DNA from: Bacteroidetes bacterium B1(2017)
GTDB taxonomy: Bacteria; Bacteroidota; Bacteroidia; UKL13-3
NCBI GenBank assembly: GCA_002256395.1
Contig: NKJG01000002.1
Span: 566,333-630,332 of the forward strand
Length of the DNA stretch: 64,000 bases
Direction: 5' to 3'
In this document: positions 37,801-46,989 of the stretch, in pieces
Layout of the letters: every line of letters begins with the position of its first letter
Numbering within the stretch: position 1 is the stretch's first letter
Program-made: the position numbers and the translations under genes
The notes under the pieces: model-generated
Databases searched by the model: none
What the model was told of the DNA's origin: nothing
Seen by the model: only the letters and a program-made list of their open reading frames with translations

Positions 37801-38754
37801 ATGGCACATTTTGATTTTGAAAAACCTATTCAGGAACTTGAGGATCAGTTGGAAGAAGTAAAGAAAGTTCACGAAAAAGGCAAAGTAGACATGCATTCTA
37901 AGATAGAAGAACTGCAAGAAAAAATTTTAGAAACTAAAAAAGACGTCTATAGCAAACTCAGCGGATGGCAAAGAGTTCAAATTAGCCGTCACCCAGAAAG
38001 ACCCTATACCTTAGACTATATTGAAAATTGTTTCGATAACTTTATTGAACTTCATGGCGATAGAACAGTAAAAGACGATAAAGCCATGGTGGGCGGTTTT
38101 GCTAGTATAAACGGACAAAGTGTAATGGTAATTGGTCAGCAAAAAGGCCGTAATACCAAACAACGTCAGTTTAGAAACTTTGGAATGCCTAACCCAGAAG
38201 GGTATAGAAAAGCATTGCGCCTAATGAAAATGGCCGAACGTTTTAATTTACCTATCGTATGCTTAATAGATACTCCCGGCGCTTCTCCTGGCCTCGAAGC
38301 AGAGGAACGTGGACAAGGTGAGGCAATTGCCAGAAACCTCTATGAGATGAGCGTATTTAAAGTTCCTATTATTTGTATTATCATTGGTGAAGGAGCCTCG
38401 GGTGGTGCTTTAGGTATTGGTGTGGGCGATAGAGTATTAATGATGGAAAATACTTGGTACTCGGTTATCTCTCCAGAATCGTGCTCGTCTATTTTATGGC
38501 GTACGTGGGAACAAAAAGAAAAAGCAGCCGAGGCCTTAAAGCTTACTGCTACCGATATGCTAAACAATAAATTAATTGATGGCGTTATTCCTGAACCTCT
38601 TGGTGGTGCGCATGCAAACACCGAAGAAACCTATACCACATTTAAAGCTCACCTTTTAGATGAGTTATCAAAATTAGTTGGTACTGATCCAGACCTTTTG
38701 GTTCAGACCCGCATACAAAAATTCTCTGAAATGGGAGATTTTATAGAAAACTAA
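37801..38754 (+). CDS. accA: Acetyl-CoA carboxylase carboxyltransferase subunit alpha
   Basis: 317 residues, ATG at 37801, the usual length. With AccD it moves the carboxyl group from biotin to acetyl-CoA, the first step of fatty-acid synthesis. Visible features: the N-terminal helical [48 protein letters not shown], the oxyanion-hole region ([19 protein letters not shown]), [21 protein letters not shown] and [14 protein letters not shown]. It stands alone here; accD is not in the window. Confidence 0.97.
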   Translation: MAHFDFEKPIQELEDQLEEVKKVHEKGKVDMHSKIEELQEKILETKKDVYSKLSGWQRVQISRHPERPYTLDYIENCFDNFIELHGDRTVKDDKAMVGGFASINGQSVMVIGQQKGRNTKQRQFRNFGMPNPEGYRKALRLMKMAERFNLPIVCLIDTPGASPGLEAEERGQGEAIARNLYEMSVFKVPIICIIIGEGASGGALGIGVGDRVLMMENTWYSVISPESCSSILWRTWEQKEKAAEALKLTATDMLNNKLIDGVIPEPLGGAHANTEETYTTFKAHLLDELSKLVGTDPDLLVQTRIQKFSEMGDFIEN

Positions 38755-38780
38755 TACTTAAGCAATTTTGAAGGGGCAAA

Positions 38781-41700
38781 TTATTTTTGAAGAATTAACT
38801 TCTTCGAAATAGTTTGCCCATTTTTAGTTAGGTTCAACACATATATTCCTGCTTCAATTCCTTGAAGGTTTATACTTTTATCTATTAAAGTGCCGCTTAT
38901 TTCTAGGTTTTGAGACAACACTATTTTACCTAATCCATCCATCAATTGAATCTTTAAGTCACCACTTTGTAGTAAATTTCCACGCAGAGTAATCTGAGAG
39001 TTTGCAGGATTTGGAAATACGTCCAGTTGAAACTCATTTTTCATTTCACTTAAAGCATTCGTGCTTAATGTAATGTTTATTATTTTTGGATCACTAGGGC
39101 AATTATAAGAGCTAGTTTCGCGCACCTGAACAGTTCCGGCCTTAGCACCTAAAATCCATTTTACAAAAACATTATCCAAATTAGATGCACCAATTATGGT
39201 TCCTCCAGTAATCGACCATAAATAACTTGAACCTGCGCTTGGGCTTACCCAAAATGAATCGGTATTGGAATCAAAACTAGTTGTTTTACCCATAATTGTT
39301 GGAGCTAAAGGAGTAGCAAATACAAGCACCGAATCTGAATAGGTACTTTTGCAGGCAGGCCTTGATCCAACTATTAGCTGAACAAAATATTTTCCAGGAG
39401 TTTTATATGAGTATGTTGGATTTGGTACGGTAGAGTTAATTCCATCTCCAAAATTCCAGAGCCTAGATTCGCCCAAGCCCGCAATTGTTTGGTTGGTAAA
39501 CGAAAACGAATGACCTTTAAAACAGAGCGAATCTGAATTAACCAAAAACTTTGCTTGTGCCTTTTCTTTAATTACCAGAGCTTGTTTAAAATCAACTGAA
39601 CAAGCTTCTGTATTTGTTGCTTGTAAAGTAATAATGTATGTACCAACGCTATCAAAAGCATATAAAGGATTTTGCAATAATGAACTATCTCCATTCCCAA
39701 AATTCCACTTAAAAGCGCTTAAGGTTGAACCTAATGAATTTGTTTTATCCAAAAACTGTACACTATCACCAACACAGGTGGCAGCGGCTTGCATTCCTCC
39801 TATCATACAATTAGTATATTGGCACCATAATTCCATTCCATAATTTGGATGGTAGGCAGTATAATAAAGACTATCTCCCACCAAGGTTAACAAATTAGGA
39901 TTTGAGCTACCAGCACCCACAAACACTTCTGGCAGCATCTTTGTGCCTCCTATACTTCCATCGGAGCGCCAAAGTTCCATTCCATTAATAGTATCGTAAG
40001 CAGTGAAATAAAGATAGTTTCTAACCCTTGTAAAATTTTTGATTTGCGGTCCAGCGGTTCCGGCTGCAAATTCTTTTAATATTATTGTGCCTGCAGGTGT
40101 GCCATCTGTAACACATAAAACTTCTGTGAATTGTGGGTTATGGGCAACAAAAAACAAAAGATCTCCAACAACCATTAAATTACTTGGAACCGTTAATCCT
40201 CCATTAGGAAATAAATCAGACAACATTTGGGTACCAGCCGTTGTTCCATCAGAACTCCAAATTTTTGAACCTGCAGGTGAAGTAAAGGCAGAGAAATATG
40301 CCTTATGTTTAAAGTTTACGAGACTACTAATATAGCTAGGACCAGAACCTGGAAAAATATCTTTTACCATTTTAGTATTGGTAGACGTTCCATCAGACGC
40401 CCAAAGTTCAATACCATTTATTCCATTGGTAGCGGTAAAAAATAGTAAAGAATCTACTGCAGTTAAATTTCTTGGGTTACCATCCTGATATCCCGAATAA
40501 ATATCTTTTACAAGTTGAGTTCCTGCATACGTTCCATCTGTTACAAACAGCTCGTTGCCCGCATCATTTCCATTATCGGCCGAGAAGTATATTTTATTCT
40601 TAAATACGGTTAAATTAGCTGCTTCATCACCCAAATTATTAGGATTTAAGATTCGAATAGTATTTGCTCCTCCACTTGGGGTATACTTATATATATTTTC
40701 TAAAAATGAACTACCTCTTCTTGTAAAATATAATTCGTTGTTTAATTCTACAAAATCTTTAAGCTCGGCAGTCCCCGCTGGAATATAAATTGGCACAGTG
40801 CCAGCATCAGTTCCATCTGTCCTATAAAAAAGGCTGTTATTAACTGAACTAAGCGAAAAATAAGCCTCTTTGGCATTTGAATAAACCATTTTTGGAGAAC
40901 TTCCCGCTGAACCAGAAATAATATCCCGTATCATTTGTGTTGAACTGGTATCACCTGAACTTCTCCAAATTTCATCTCCATAAATACTGTTGAGGGCATT
41001 AAAAATCACCTTTCCATTAATACCTTTTATACTACTTATTTGAGCATCTTGAGTAGCTGAATAAACATCTTTAACTAAATTAGCGGTATTGCCAATTGCC
41101 ATCCATATTTCTACCCCAACTTTTTGGTCATTGGCCGTAAAAAACAATTTATTTTTAAATGCAACAAAATTCCCCGGGTTACTTGATGTTTGTCCAACGG
41201 CAATATCTCTTACCCTTCTAGGATAAGCAAAACCAGGAGTGCAATAATATACTTCATAATCTTGGTAATTGGGTGTTTCGTGGGCACTTAAATACAAGGT
41301 TGTATCAACAACAGTTAAATTAGAAATATATCCATCTGTTTGAATGGGATATAAATCTCTGGTCATGCGAGTTCCTGCCTTAGTGCCGTTGCTTACATAT
41401 AACTCTCTTCCATTATCTACACTTGCCGTAAAAAACAAAGTTCCAGCACAATTAATTAAATTTTGCGGTGTGCTTGAACCAAATGGACTTATATCAATCA
41501 CTTGAATACTATCTACTCCATTCAGTTTCATTAATTCATTTCCGAAAGAACTACTTCCACTAAAAAACAAATTTGGTCCCGAAACAGTTAAATAGTTTGG
41601 TGTTATACCAACCGTACCTGGAATAAAATCTTGATAAATCTTGGTTCCAGCGGCAGTGCCATCACTAACAAAAATTTCAAAACCGCTAGTATTATTATCA

Positions 41701-42428
41701 GCAACAAAATACAATTTATTATTAAACAAGGTTAAATTTGATATTCCACTCCCACTGGTAGGGTTAATATCTTTTAGTAATTGTGTTCCAATATCCGTTC
41801 CATTGCTATACCAAAGTTCCCTACCATTTATTCCATTGTCGGCAGTAAAAAAAACAGAATCACCCATTACAATTAAATTTGAAATTGTTGGTGATGCAGC
41901 TCCAGACCTAATTTCTTTTACCATATAAGTACCCGTATCTGTTCCATCAGAAACCCAAAGTTCAGTTCCGGTTTGCACAGTAAATGCCGTAAACATAACC
42001 TTACCCTTAAAGTTAACTAAAGATAACGGATTGCCATTATTTATTCCAGGGCAAATATCTTTTACGAGTTGGGTCCCAGCATTCGTGCCATCCGTTTTCC
42101 ATAATTCAATTCCATTAATCCCATCATAGGCAACAAAATATAAAATTGATCCAACACTGCAATATCCGTGTGGATTTCCTGATCCAGCTCCCATACATAA
42201 ATCTTTCACTAAATAGGTTCCTGTATCAGTTCCATCTGTCCGCCATAGTTCTGAACCGGATTCTGAATCTGAAGTGGCACTAAAAAATAAGTAATTGCCA
42301 TGTGCAAAAAAGTTTGAGGCATTGCTACTCAAATAACCTGTATTTATATCCTTGGTCAATCGTGGAATTTGCGCATGAATTTTTCCAAAAACCAATAAAG
42401 CCAATAACCATACTAAATTTTTTTTCAT
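38781..42428 (-). CDS. ELWxxDGT-repeat secreted protein with PKD domains and T9SS sorting domain
   Basis: 1215 residues: signal peptide (MKKNLVWLLALLVFGKIHAQ), then about fifteen repeats of some 45-50 residues each carrying an ELWxxDGTxxGT motif (ELWRTDGT, ELWKTDGT, ELWVSDGT, EIFVSDGT, ELWASDGT and others) in a hyalin/propeller-like pattern, two PKD domains (FKWNFGNGDSS and RLWNFGDGINS), a further beta domain and a type A sorting domain (VFPNPANSQITL...GIYVLNLTKNGQ). It is a T9SS cargo on the cell surface, with adhesin or structural role guessed from the family. It starts 4 bp after the formate dehydrogenase catalytic gene, an unexpected partner. Confidence 0.9.
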   Translation of the reverse strand: MKKNLVWLLALLVFGKIHAQIPRLTKDINTGYLSSNASNFFAHGNYLFFSATSDSESGSELWRTDGTDTGTYLVKDLCMGAGSGNPHGYCSVGSILYFVAYDGINGIELWKTDGTNAGTQLVKDICPGINNGNPLSLVNFKGKVMFTAFTVQTGTELWVSDGTDTGTYMVKEIRSGAASPTISNLIVMGDSVFFTADNGINGRELWYSNGTDIGTQLLKDINPTSGSGISNLTLFNNKLYFVADNNTSGFEIFVSDGTAAGTKIYQDFIPGTVGITPNYLTVSGPNLFFSGSSSFGNELMKLNGVDSIQVIDISPFGSSTPQNLINCAGTLFFTASVDNGRELYVSNGTKAGTRMTRDLYPIQTDGYISNLTVVDTTLYLSAHETPNYQDYEVYYCTPGFAYPRRVRDIAVGQTSSNPGNFVAFKNKLFFTANDQKVGVEIWMAIGNTANLVKDVYSATQDAQISSIKGINGKVIFNALNSIYGDEIWRSSGDTSSTQMIRDIISGSAGSSPKMVYSNAKEAYFSLSSVNNSLFYRTDGTDAGTVPIYIPAGTAELKDFVELNNELYFTRRGSSFLENIYKYTPSGGANTIRILNPNNLGDEAANLTVFKNKIYFSADNGNDAGNELFVTDGTYAGTQLVKDIYSGYQDGNPRNLTAVDSLLFFTATNGINGIELWASDGTSTNTKMVKDIFPGSGPSYISSLVNFKHKAYFSAFTSPAGSKIWSSDGTTAGTQMLSDLFPNGGLTVPSNLMVVGDLLFFVAHNPQFTEVLCVTDGTPAGTIILKEFAAGTAGPQIKNFTRVRNYLYFTAYDTINGMELWRSDGSIGGTKMLPEVFVGAGSSNPNLLTLVGDSLYYTAYHPNYGMELWCQYTNCMIGGMQAAATCVGDSVQFLDKTNSLGSTLSAFKWNFGNGDSSLLQNPLYAFDSVGTYIITLQATNTEACSVDFKQALVIKEKAQAKFLVNSDSLCFKGHSFSFTNQTIAGLGESRLWNFGDGINSTVPNPTYSYKTPGKYFVQLIVGSRPACKSTYSDSVLVFATPLAPTIMGKTTSFDSNTDSFWVSPSAGSSYLWSITGGTIIGASNLDNVFVKWILGAKAGTVQVRETSSYNCPSDPKIINITLSTNALSEMKNEFQLDVFPNPANSQITLRGNLLQSGDLKIQLMDGLGKIVLSQNLEISGTLIDKSINLQGIEAGIYVLNLTKNGQTISKKLILQK

Positions 42429-42432
42429 TTAT

Positions 42433-45168
42433 TTAATCAACCAATAAAGCTGCCTTTTTATACTCACCCTTACTTTTTCTAATTCTCACCGAAACAACTT
42501 TGTATTCTGGGCATAAGGCCTCGGAATCGTGTTCGTTTGAGGTAATATTATTGAGCATTATTTCTGGGAAGTGGAAGGTACTACTTAAAATACCTGGCTT
42601 AACTTCATCTGTAATACGTGCCTTAATATCTACCTTACCCCTAGCCGATTCTACACAAACAAAATCGCCATCGGCTATATTATGTTTGTTTGCATCTTCT
42701 TGGCAAATAAGTAAAACATCTTCTGTAAGTATTTGCACATTGCGTGTGCGGCGGGTCATAGCTCCACAATTATAATGCTCTAACTCGCGATTAGTTGTTA
42801 TAATGTATGGATAATCTTTTCCATTCAATACAATTTCCTGCGACTCTTTAAAATCGTTTCCAACAAAATTTCCTAAGCCACGCTTAAAGGTATCGGTATG
42901 CAGAATTTCTGTATCTGAACCATCTTTAGCTACTGGCCATTGTTTACCATTGATGCCTAGTTCTTTCCACTTAACTCCAGCAAAGAAGGGAACTATTTGA
43001 GAAATTTCTTCTAAGAGAGTTTCTGGATTATAATCGGGTTGAGGGTAGCCCATATAGGTCATAAACTCAGCCAATATTTGTCCATCTGCTTTGGTTCCTG
43101 GCAATGGTTCAACCACCTTATTTACACGTTGAATTCTGCGCTCGCCATTGGTAAAGGTTCCATCTTTTTCTAAGAACGAAGCACCTGGCAATACCACCGT
43201 GGCTAGCATAGCGGTTTCGGTCATAAATAATTCTTGAACCACAAATAAGTCTAATTTCTTTAAGGCAGAAACCACATATTGCGTATTCGGGTCGGTTTGA
43301 GCCATGTCTTCGCCAATAACCCAAAGCGCTTTCATTTTATCATTTAAGGATGCCTCATACATTTGAGGAATTTTATAGCCGATATGCAAAGGCAATTTAG
43401 CCCCATAAAACTCTTCGTATAATCTATGATTATCTACATTGGTTACATCTAAATACCCAGCACCTTGATGTGGCTGACAACCCATATCGGCCGCACCTTG
43501 CACATTGTTTTGTCCACGTAAAGGATTTACCCCAACGCCTCTTCTACCAATGTTTCCTGTTATCATGGCTAAATCGGCAATAAGCATTACAGTATAGGTT
43601 CCTTGCGAATGTTCTGTAACTCCCAAGCCATGAAACGACATAGCATTATTGGCAGTGGCATAGGCAATGGCTGCATCTTTAGCCAAGTTTCTATCAACAC
43701 CTGTTACCTTCTCTAGTTCATCAATATTTAATCCTAAAATATGTTTCTTAAATTCCTCATATCCCTCTGTGCGCAATTCGATAAACGTTTTATCTTCTTT
43801 GCCTTCGGTAATAATATAATAGAGCATCATATTTAGCATGGCCACATTTGTACCTGGCCTTACTTGCAAATGATATTGCGCATATTTTGCCAACTCGGTT
43901 CTTCTAGGGTCAATCACAATAAGTGTTTTACCCTTCATGGCCTGCTGCTTCATTTTTGCACCTGTTACAGGGTGACCTGAAGTTGGGTTGGCACCAATAA
44001 CCATCATACAATCGGTAAATTTTAAATCGATAACCGAATTGGTGGCAGCACCCGTGCCAAACGTACGTTGCATACCAAGGGCGGTAGGCGAGTGACAAAC
44101 ACGAGCGCACGAGTCAACATTATTGGTTCCAATTACCGCACGCATTAATTTTTGTGTGAGGTAATTTTCTTCGTTGGTACATCTAGCAGAAGAAACAGCA
44201 CCAATATAATCTGGTCCAAAATCTGCTTTAATACGATTTAATTCTTTGGCAATAAAGGCATACGCCTCATCCCAAGTAGCAGGCTCAAGCACACCATTAC
44301 GTCTTATTAAAGGTGTGGTAATTCTATCTTTATGATTATAGAATGAAAACGCAAATCTTCCTTTTAAGCAAGTATGACCGCTGTTTACTTTCGCATCATA
44401 TGGCGCTTGAATAGATTTTACCTTACCCGATTTTACTGAAACTTCTAGGTTACAACCCACACCACAATAGGTACAAATAGTTCTAACTTTTTCATCAAAC
44501 TCAATTGATTTCGATTCAAACACATCGCTAATGGCAGACGTTGGGCAGGCTTGGGCACAGGCACCACAGCTCACACAAGCCGATTCGTTAAAGGTAGTTT
44601 CCATACCTTTTACGATATGACTATCGAAGCCACGACCAGCCATGCTTAACACAAATTGACCTTGCACCTCATCGCAAGCACGCACACAACGGAAACAGTT
44701 AATACACTTAGAAAAATCGGAAGTCATGTAAGGATGACTTAAATCTTTCTTTCTATCTAAATGGTTTTTTCCGGCAGGGTAACGTACATCGCGCACTCCC
44801 ACTTGGGCTGCCACGGTTTGAAGCTCACAATTATTATTTACTTCACAAGTTAAACAATCTAATGGGTGATCTGTAAGTACTAATTCTACAATGTTCTTAC
44901 GTAGTTTTTGAACTCTATCCGAACTTGGATAAATATACGAATTAGGCATTACCGGCGTATGGCAAGAAGCCTGTGTTTTAACAGGACCATCGGCCACCAA
45001 AGCTACATCTACGCTACATACACGGCACGATCCAAAAGGATCTAAATTAGGTGCATCGCACAGAGTTGGGACTAATTGTTTTCCCTTTATACGACGCACA
45101 AAAGCAAGAATAGTTTCTCCCTCTTGTACTTCAAATGCTTCGTTATCTATATAGGCAATAGTACTCAT
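42433..45168 (-). CDS. fdhF: NAD-linked formate dehydrogenase, catalytic (molybdenum) subunit
   Basis: ATG 45168 (MSTIAYIDNEAFEV) is taken; the frame runs 6 bp further to a TTG. 911 residues. It oxidises formate to CO2 at a bis-MGD cofactor. Order: ferredoxin-like 2Fe-2S domain (CDAPNLDPFGSCRVC), NuoG-type His/Cys motif (HPLDCLTCEVNNNCELQ), two 4Fe-4S clusters (CINCFRCVRAC, CVSCGACAQAC), then the MopB domain with a 4Fe-4S site (CTYCGVGC near residue 232) and the RVCHSP motif, whose Cys 358 is the molybdenum ligand in place of selenocysteine. The NuoE/NuoF fusion lies just upstream (6-12 bp) and passes electrons to NAD. The maturation factor fdhD is not in the window. Confidence 0.92.
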   Translation of the reverse strand: MSTIAYIDNEAFEVQEGETILAFVRRIKGKQLVPTLCDAPNLDPFGSCRVCSVDVALVADGPVKTQASCHTPVMPNSYIYPSSDRVQKLRKNIVELVLTDHPLDCLTCEVNNNCELQTVAAQVGVRDVRYPAGKNHLDRKKDLSHPYMTSDFSKCINCFRCVRACDEVQGQFVLSMAGRGFDSHIVKGMETTFNESACVSCGACAQACPTSAISDVFESKSIEFDEKVRTICTYCGVGCNLEVSVKSGKVKSIQAPYDAKVNSGHTCLKGRFAFSFYNHKDRITTPLIRRNGVLEPATWDEAYAFIAKELNRIKADFGPDYIGAVSSARCTNEENYLTQKLMRAVIGTNNVDSCARVCHSPTALGMQRTFGTGAATNSVIDLKFTDCMMVIGANPTSGHPVTGAKMKQQAMKGKTLIVIDPRRTELAKYAQYHLQVRPGTNVAMLNMMLYYIITEGKEDKTFIELRTEGYEEFKKHILGLNIDELEKVTGVDRNLAKDAAIAYATANNAMSFHGLGVTEHSQGTYTVMLIADLAMITGNIGRRGVGVNPLRGQNNVQGAADMGCQPHQGAGYLDVTNVDNHRLYEEFYGAKLPLHIGYKIPQMYEASLNDKMKALWVIGEDMAQTDPNTQYVVSALKKLDLFVVQELFMTETAMLATVVLPGASFLEKDGTFTNGERRIQRVNKVVEPLPGTKADGQILAEFMTYMGYPQPDYNPETLLEEISQIVPFFAGVKWKELGINGKQWPVAKDGSDTEILHTDTFKRGLGNFVGNDFKESQEIVLNGKDYPYIITTNRELEHYNCGAMTRRTRNVQILTEDVLLICQEDANKHNIADGDFVCVESARGKVDIKARITDEVKPGILSSTFHFPEIMLNNITSNEHDSEALCPEYKVVSVRIRKSKGEYKKAALLVD

Positions 45169-45180
45169 ATACAATTAAAA

Positions 45181-46833
45181 TTAAGCGTTAAAATAAGGTG
45201 TTAGTTCTTGGTTAAAATACTGCAAAGCATTACGTATTGGAAGCGGTAAGCCACCACCTAGTGCACATAAAGAACCTATTTCCATAGTAGTTATTAAATC
45301 ATCAAACAATTCGGTATCAATTTTTTGGCCTTGATTTTTAGCCCCACTCACTAATTCATAGCCTCGGGTTGAACCAAGCCTGCAAGGGAAACATTTACCA
45401 CAACTTTCATGAGCGGTAAACTGAAATAGATGTTCGATATAATCGATAATAGGAAAATCTTGAGGCAAGCAAACGATAGAAGCATGACCCAATAAAAACT
45501 TCTGTGAAGCAAAGGTTTCAAAATCGATGCTTAAGTCGGGTATTTTGCTTATTGGCACTAATCCACCTAGCGGACCACCTATATGCATAGCCTTTACAGG
45601 AGATTTAAACCCTAAGCCTAACTCTTCAATAACTGTTTTAAGAGGAGTTCCCATTTCTACTTCGTAAATACCTGGTCTATTAAAGAATCCATCTAATGAA
45701 ACCAATTTGGTACCTGTAGATCTGCCCTTACCTAAAGCCGCAAAAGCAGCACCACCATTGGAAATTACAAAGGGAATATTGGCTAAGGTTTCTACATTAT
45801 TTACAACGGTAGGTTTATTAAACAAACCATGTTGGGTTGGGTAAGGAGGCCTTACACGCACCTCTGGTCTTTGTCCCTCAATGCTCGAAAGCAAAGCTGT
45901 TTCCTCGCCACAGATATAGGCCCCTTGAGCTGAGATAACTTTAAAATTAAAATCAAAACCAGAGTTAAGAATATTGGAACCTAATAAACTCTTTTCTTTT
46001 AATTGAGCTATAGCCTCCTCTGCATTTTTGATCGATTCTGGATACTCGGCACGAATGTATAATACGCCCCAAGAAGCACCCATGATATAGCCACCTATCA
46101 TCATTCCTAACAGAACAGAATGAATTTGATGTTCTAGTAAATACCTATCGCTGTAAGCACCAGGGTCGCCCTCATCGGCATTACACACAATAAATTTTTG
46201 CTTACCAGCTGTATTTTTTGCAGATTCTAATTTGAACCCAATTGGAAAACCAGCACCACCTCTACCCCTTAACCCAGAAATTTTTAATTCGTTTAAAAGG
46301 TCATCAGCACTCAGCGAAAGTGCTTTTTCTAAGGTTTTATAATAGGCATCTATACCTACAAAAGGAGTTGTAAGAATTGGGGTTCCAAGCGAACCCACAT
46401 GGTATTTTTCTTGAACCGGATACGTTCCTTTTTTAATTTCATCGATATGATGAATGGCCTCACCCGAATAATTATGACCATTTATGTTAAAAGCCGAATT
46501 CTCGTGGCAACGCCCTAGGCAACACATTTCACCAATTTCATTGGCATCGAAATGAGCATGCAAATCTGTTTTAAGTTTGTTTTGACTGCCAGCAGTTAAG
46601 CATGCGCTGCCATTACATACATACACCTTTTTACCCTTGTTCTCGGGCCTAAGGAAATCGTAGAAACTGGTTGTACCATACACATTTGCTACACCCATAA
46701 TAAACTCGGTAGCTAATTTATCTAGCTCAGAAGGATTAGGTGTTCCCTCTTCTCTGGCAAGTACACCAAGCTCTTCAAACAAATTCCGTTCGAGTCCTTT
46801 TCTACCCGAAAGTTCACTTAAATTTTTCGACAT
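45181..46833 (-). CDS. Formate dehydrogenase NAD-reducing subunit (NuoE-NuoF fusion)
   Basis: ATG 46833 (MSKNLSELSGRKG) taken over an upstream start at 46917; 550 residues. Residues 1 to about 150 form a NuoE/FdsG-like thioredoxin-fold domain with a 2Fe-2S site (CNGSAC and CCLGRC) after its usual helical head (VYGTTSFYDF). The rest is NuoF/FdsB-like: FMN/NAD sites GLRGRGGAGFPIGFK and CNADEGDPGAYSDR, and a 4Fe-4S cluster (SCGKCFPCRLGS ... CALGGG). It takes electrons from the catalytic subunit and reduces NAD+. In many soluble enzymes (FdsG, FdsB) these parts are separate genes. It is the first gene of the operon, divergent from the VWA/LRR gene. Confidence 0.92.
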   Translation of the reverse strand: MSKNLSELSGRKGLERNLFEELGVLAREEGTPNPSELDKLATEFIMGVANVYGTTSFYDFLRPENKGKKVYVCNGSACLTAGSQNKLKTDLHAHFDANEIGEMCCLGRCHENSAFNINGHNYSGEAIHHIDEIKKGTYPVQEKYHVGSLGTPILTTPFVGIDAYYKTLEKALSLSADDLLNELKISGLRGRGGAGFPIGFKLESAKNTAGKQKFIVCNADEGDPGAYSDRYLLEHQIHSVLLGMMIGGYIMGASWGVLYIRAEYPESIKNAEEAIAQLKEKSLLGSNILNSGFDFNFKVISAQGAYICGEETALLSSIEGQRPEVRVRPPYPTQHGLFNKPTVVNNVETLANIPFVISNGGAAFAALGKGRSTGTKLVSLDGFFNRPGIYEVEMGTPLKTVIEELGLGFKSPVKAMHIGGPLGGLVPISKIPDLSIDFETFASQKFLLGHASIVCLPQDFPIIDYIEHLFQFTAHESCGKCFPCRLGSTRGYELVSGAKNQGQKIDTELFDDLITTMEIGSLCALGGGLPLPIRNALQYFNQELTPYFNA

Positions 46834-46989
46834 ATACGCGTCCTGATTAAAATTCGTTAGAATTGCGATTCCAACAAACGCTATGCAAGGTAAGAAAAAA
46901 TGCCTATCCAAAAACAATTTCTGTACACAATGTAATACCTTTACAATTGAAACTGTATAGTGTTAAAAACAAGCCTATTTGAAGCAAAA

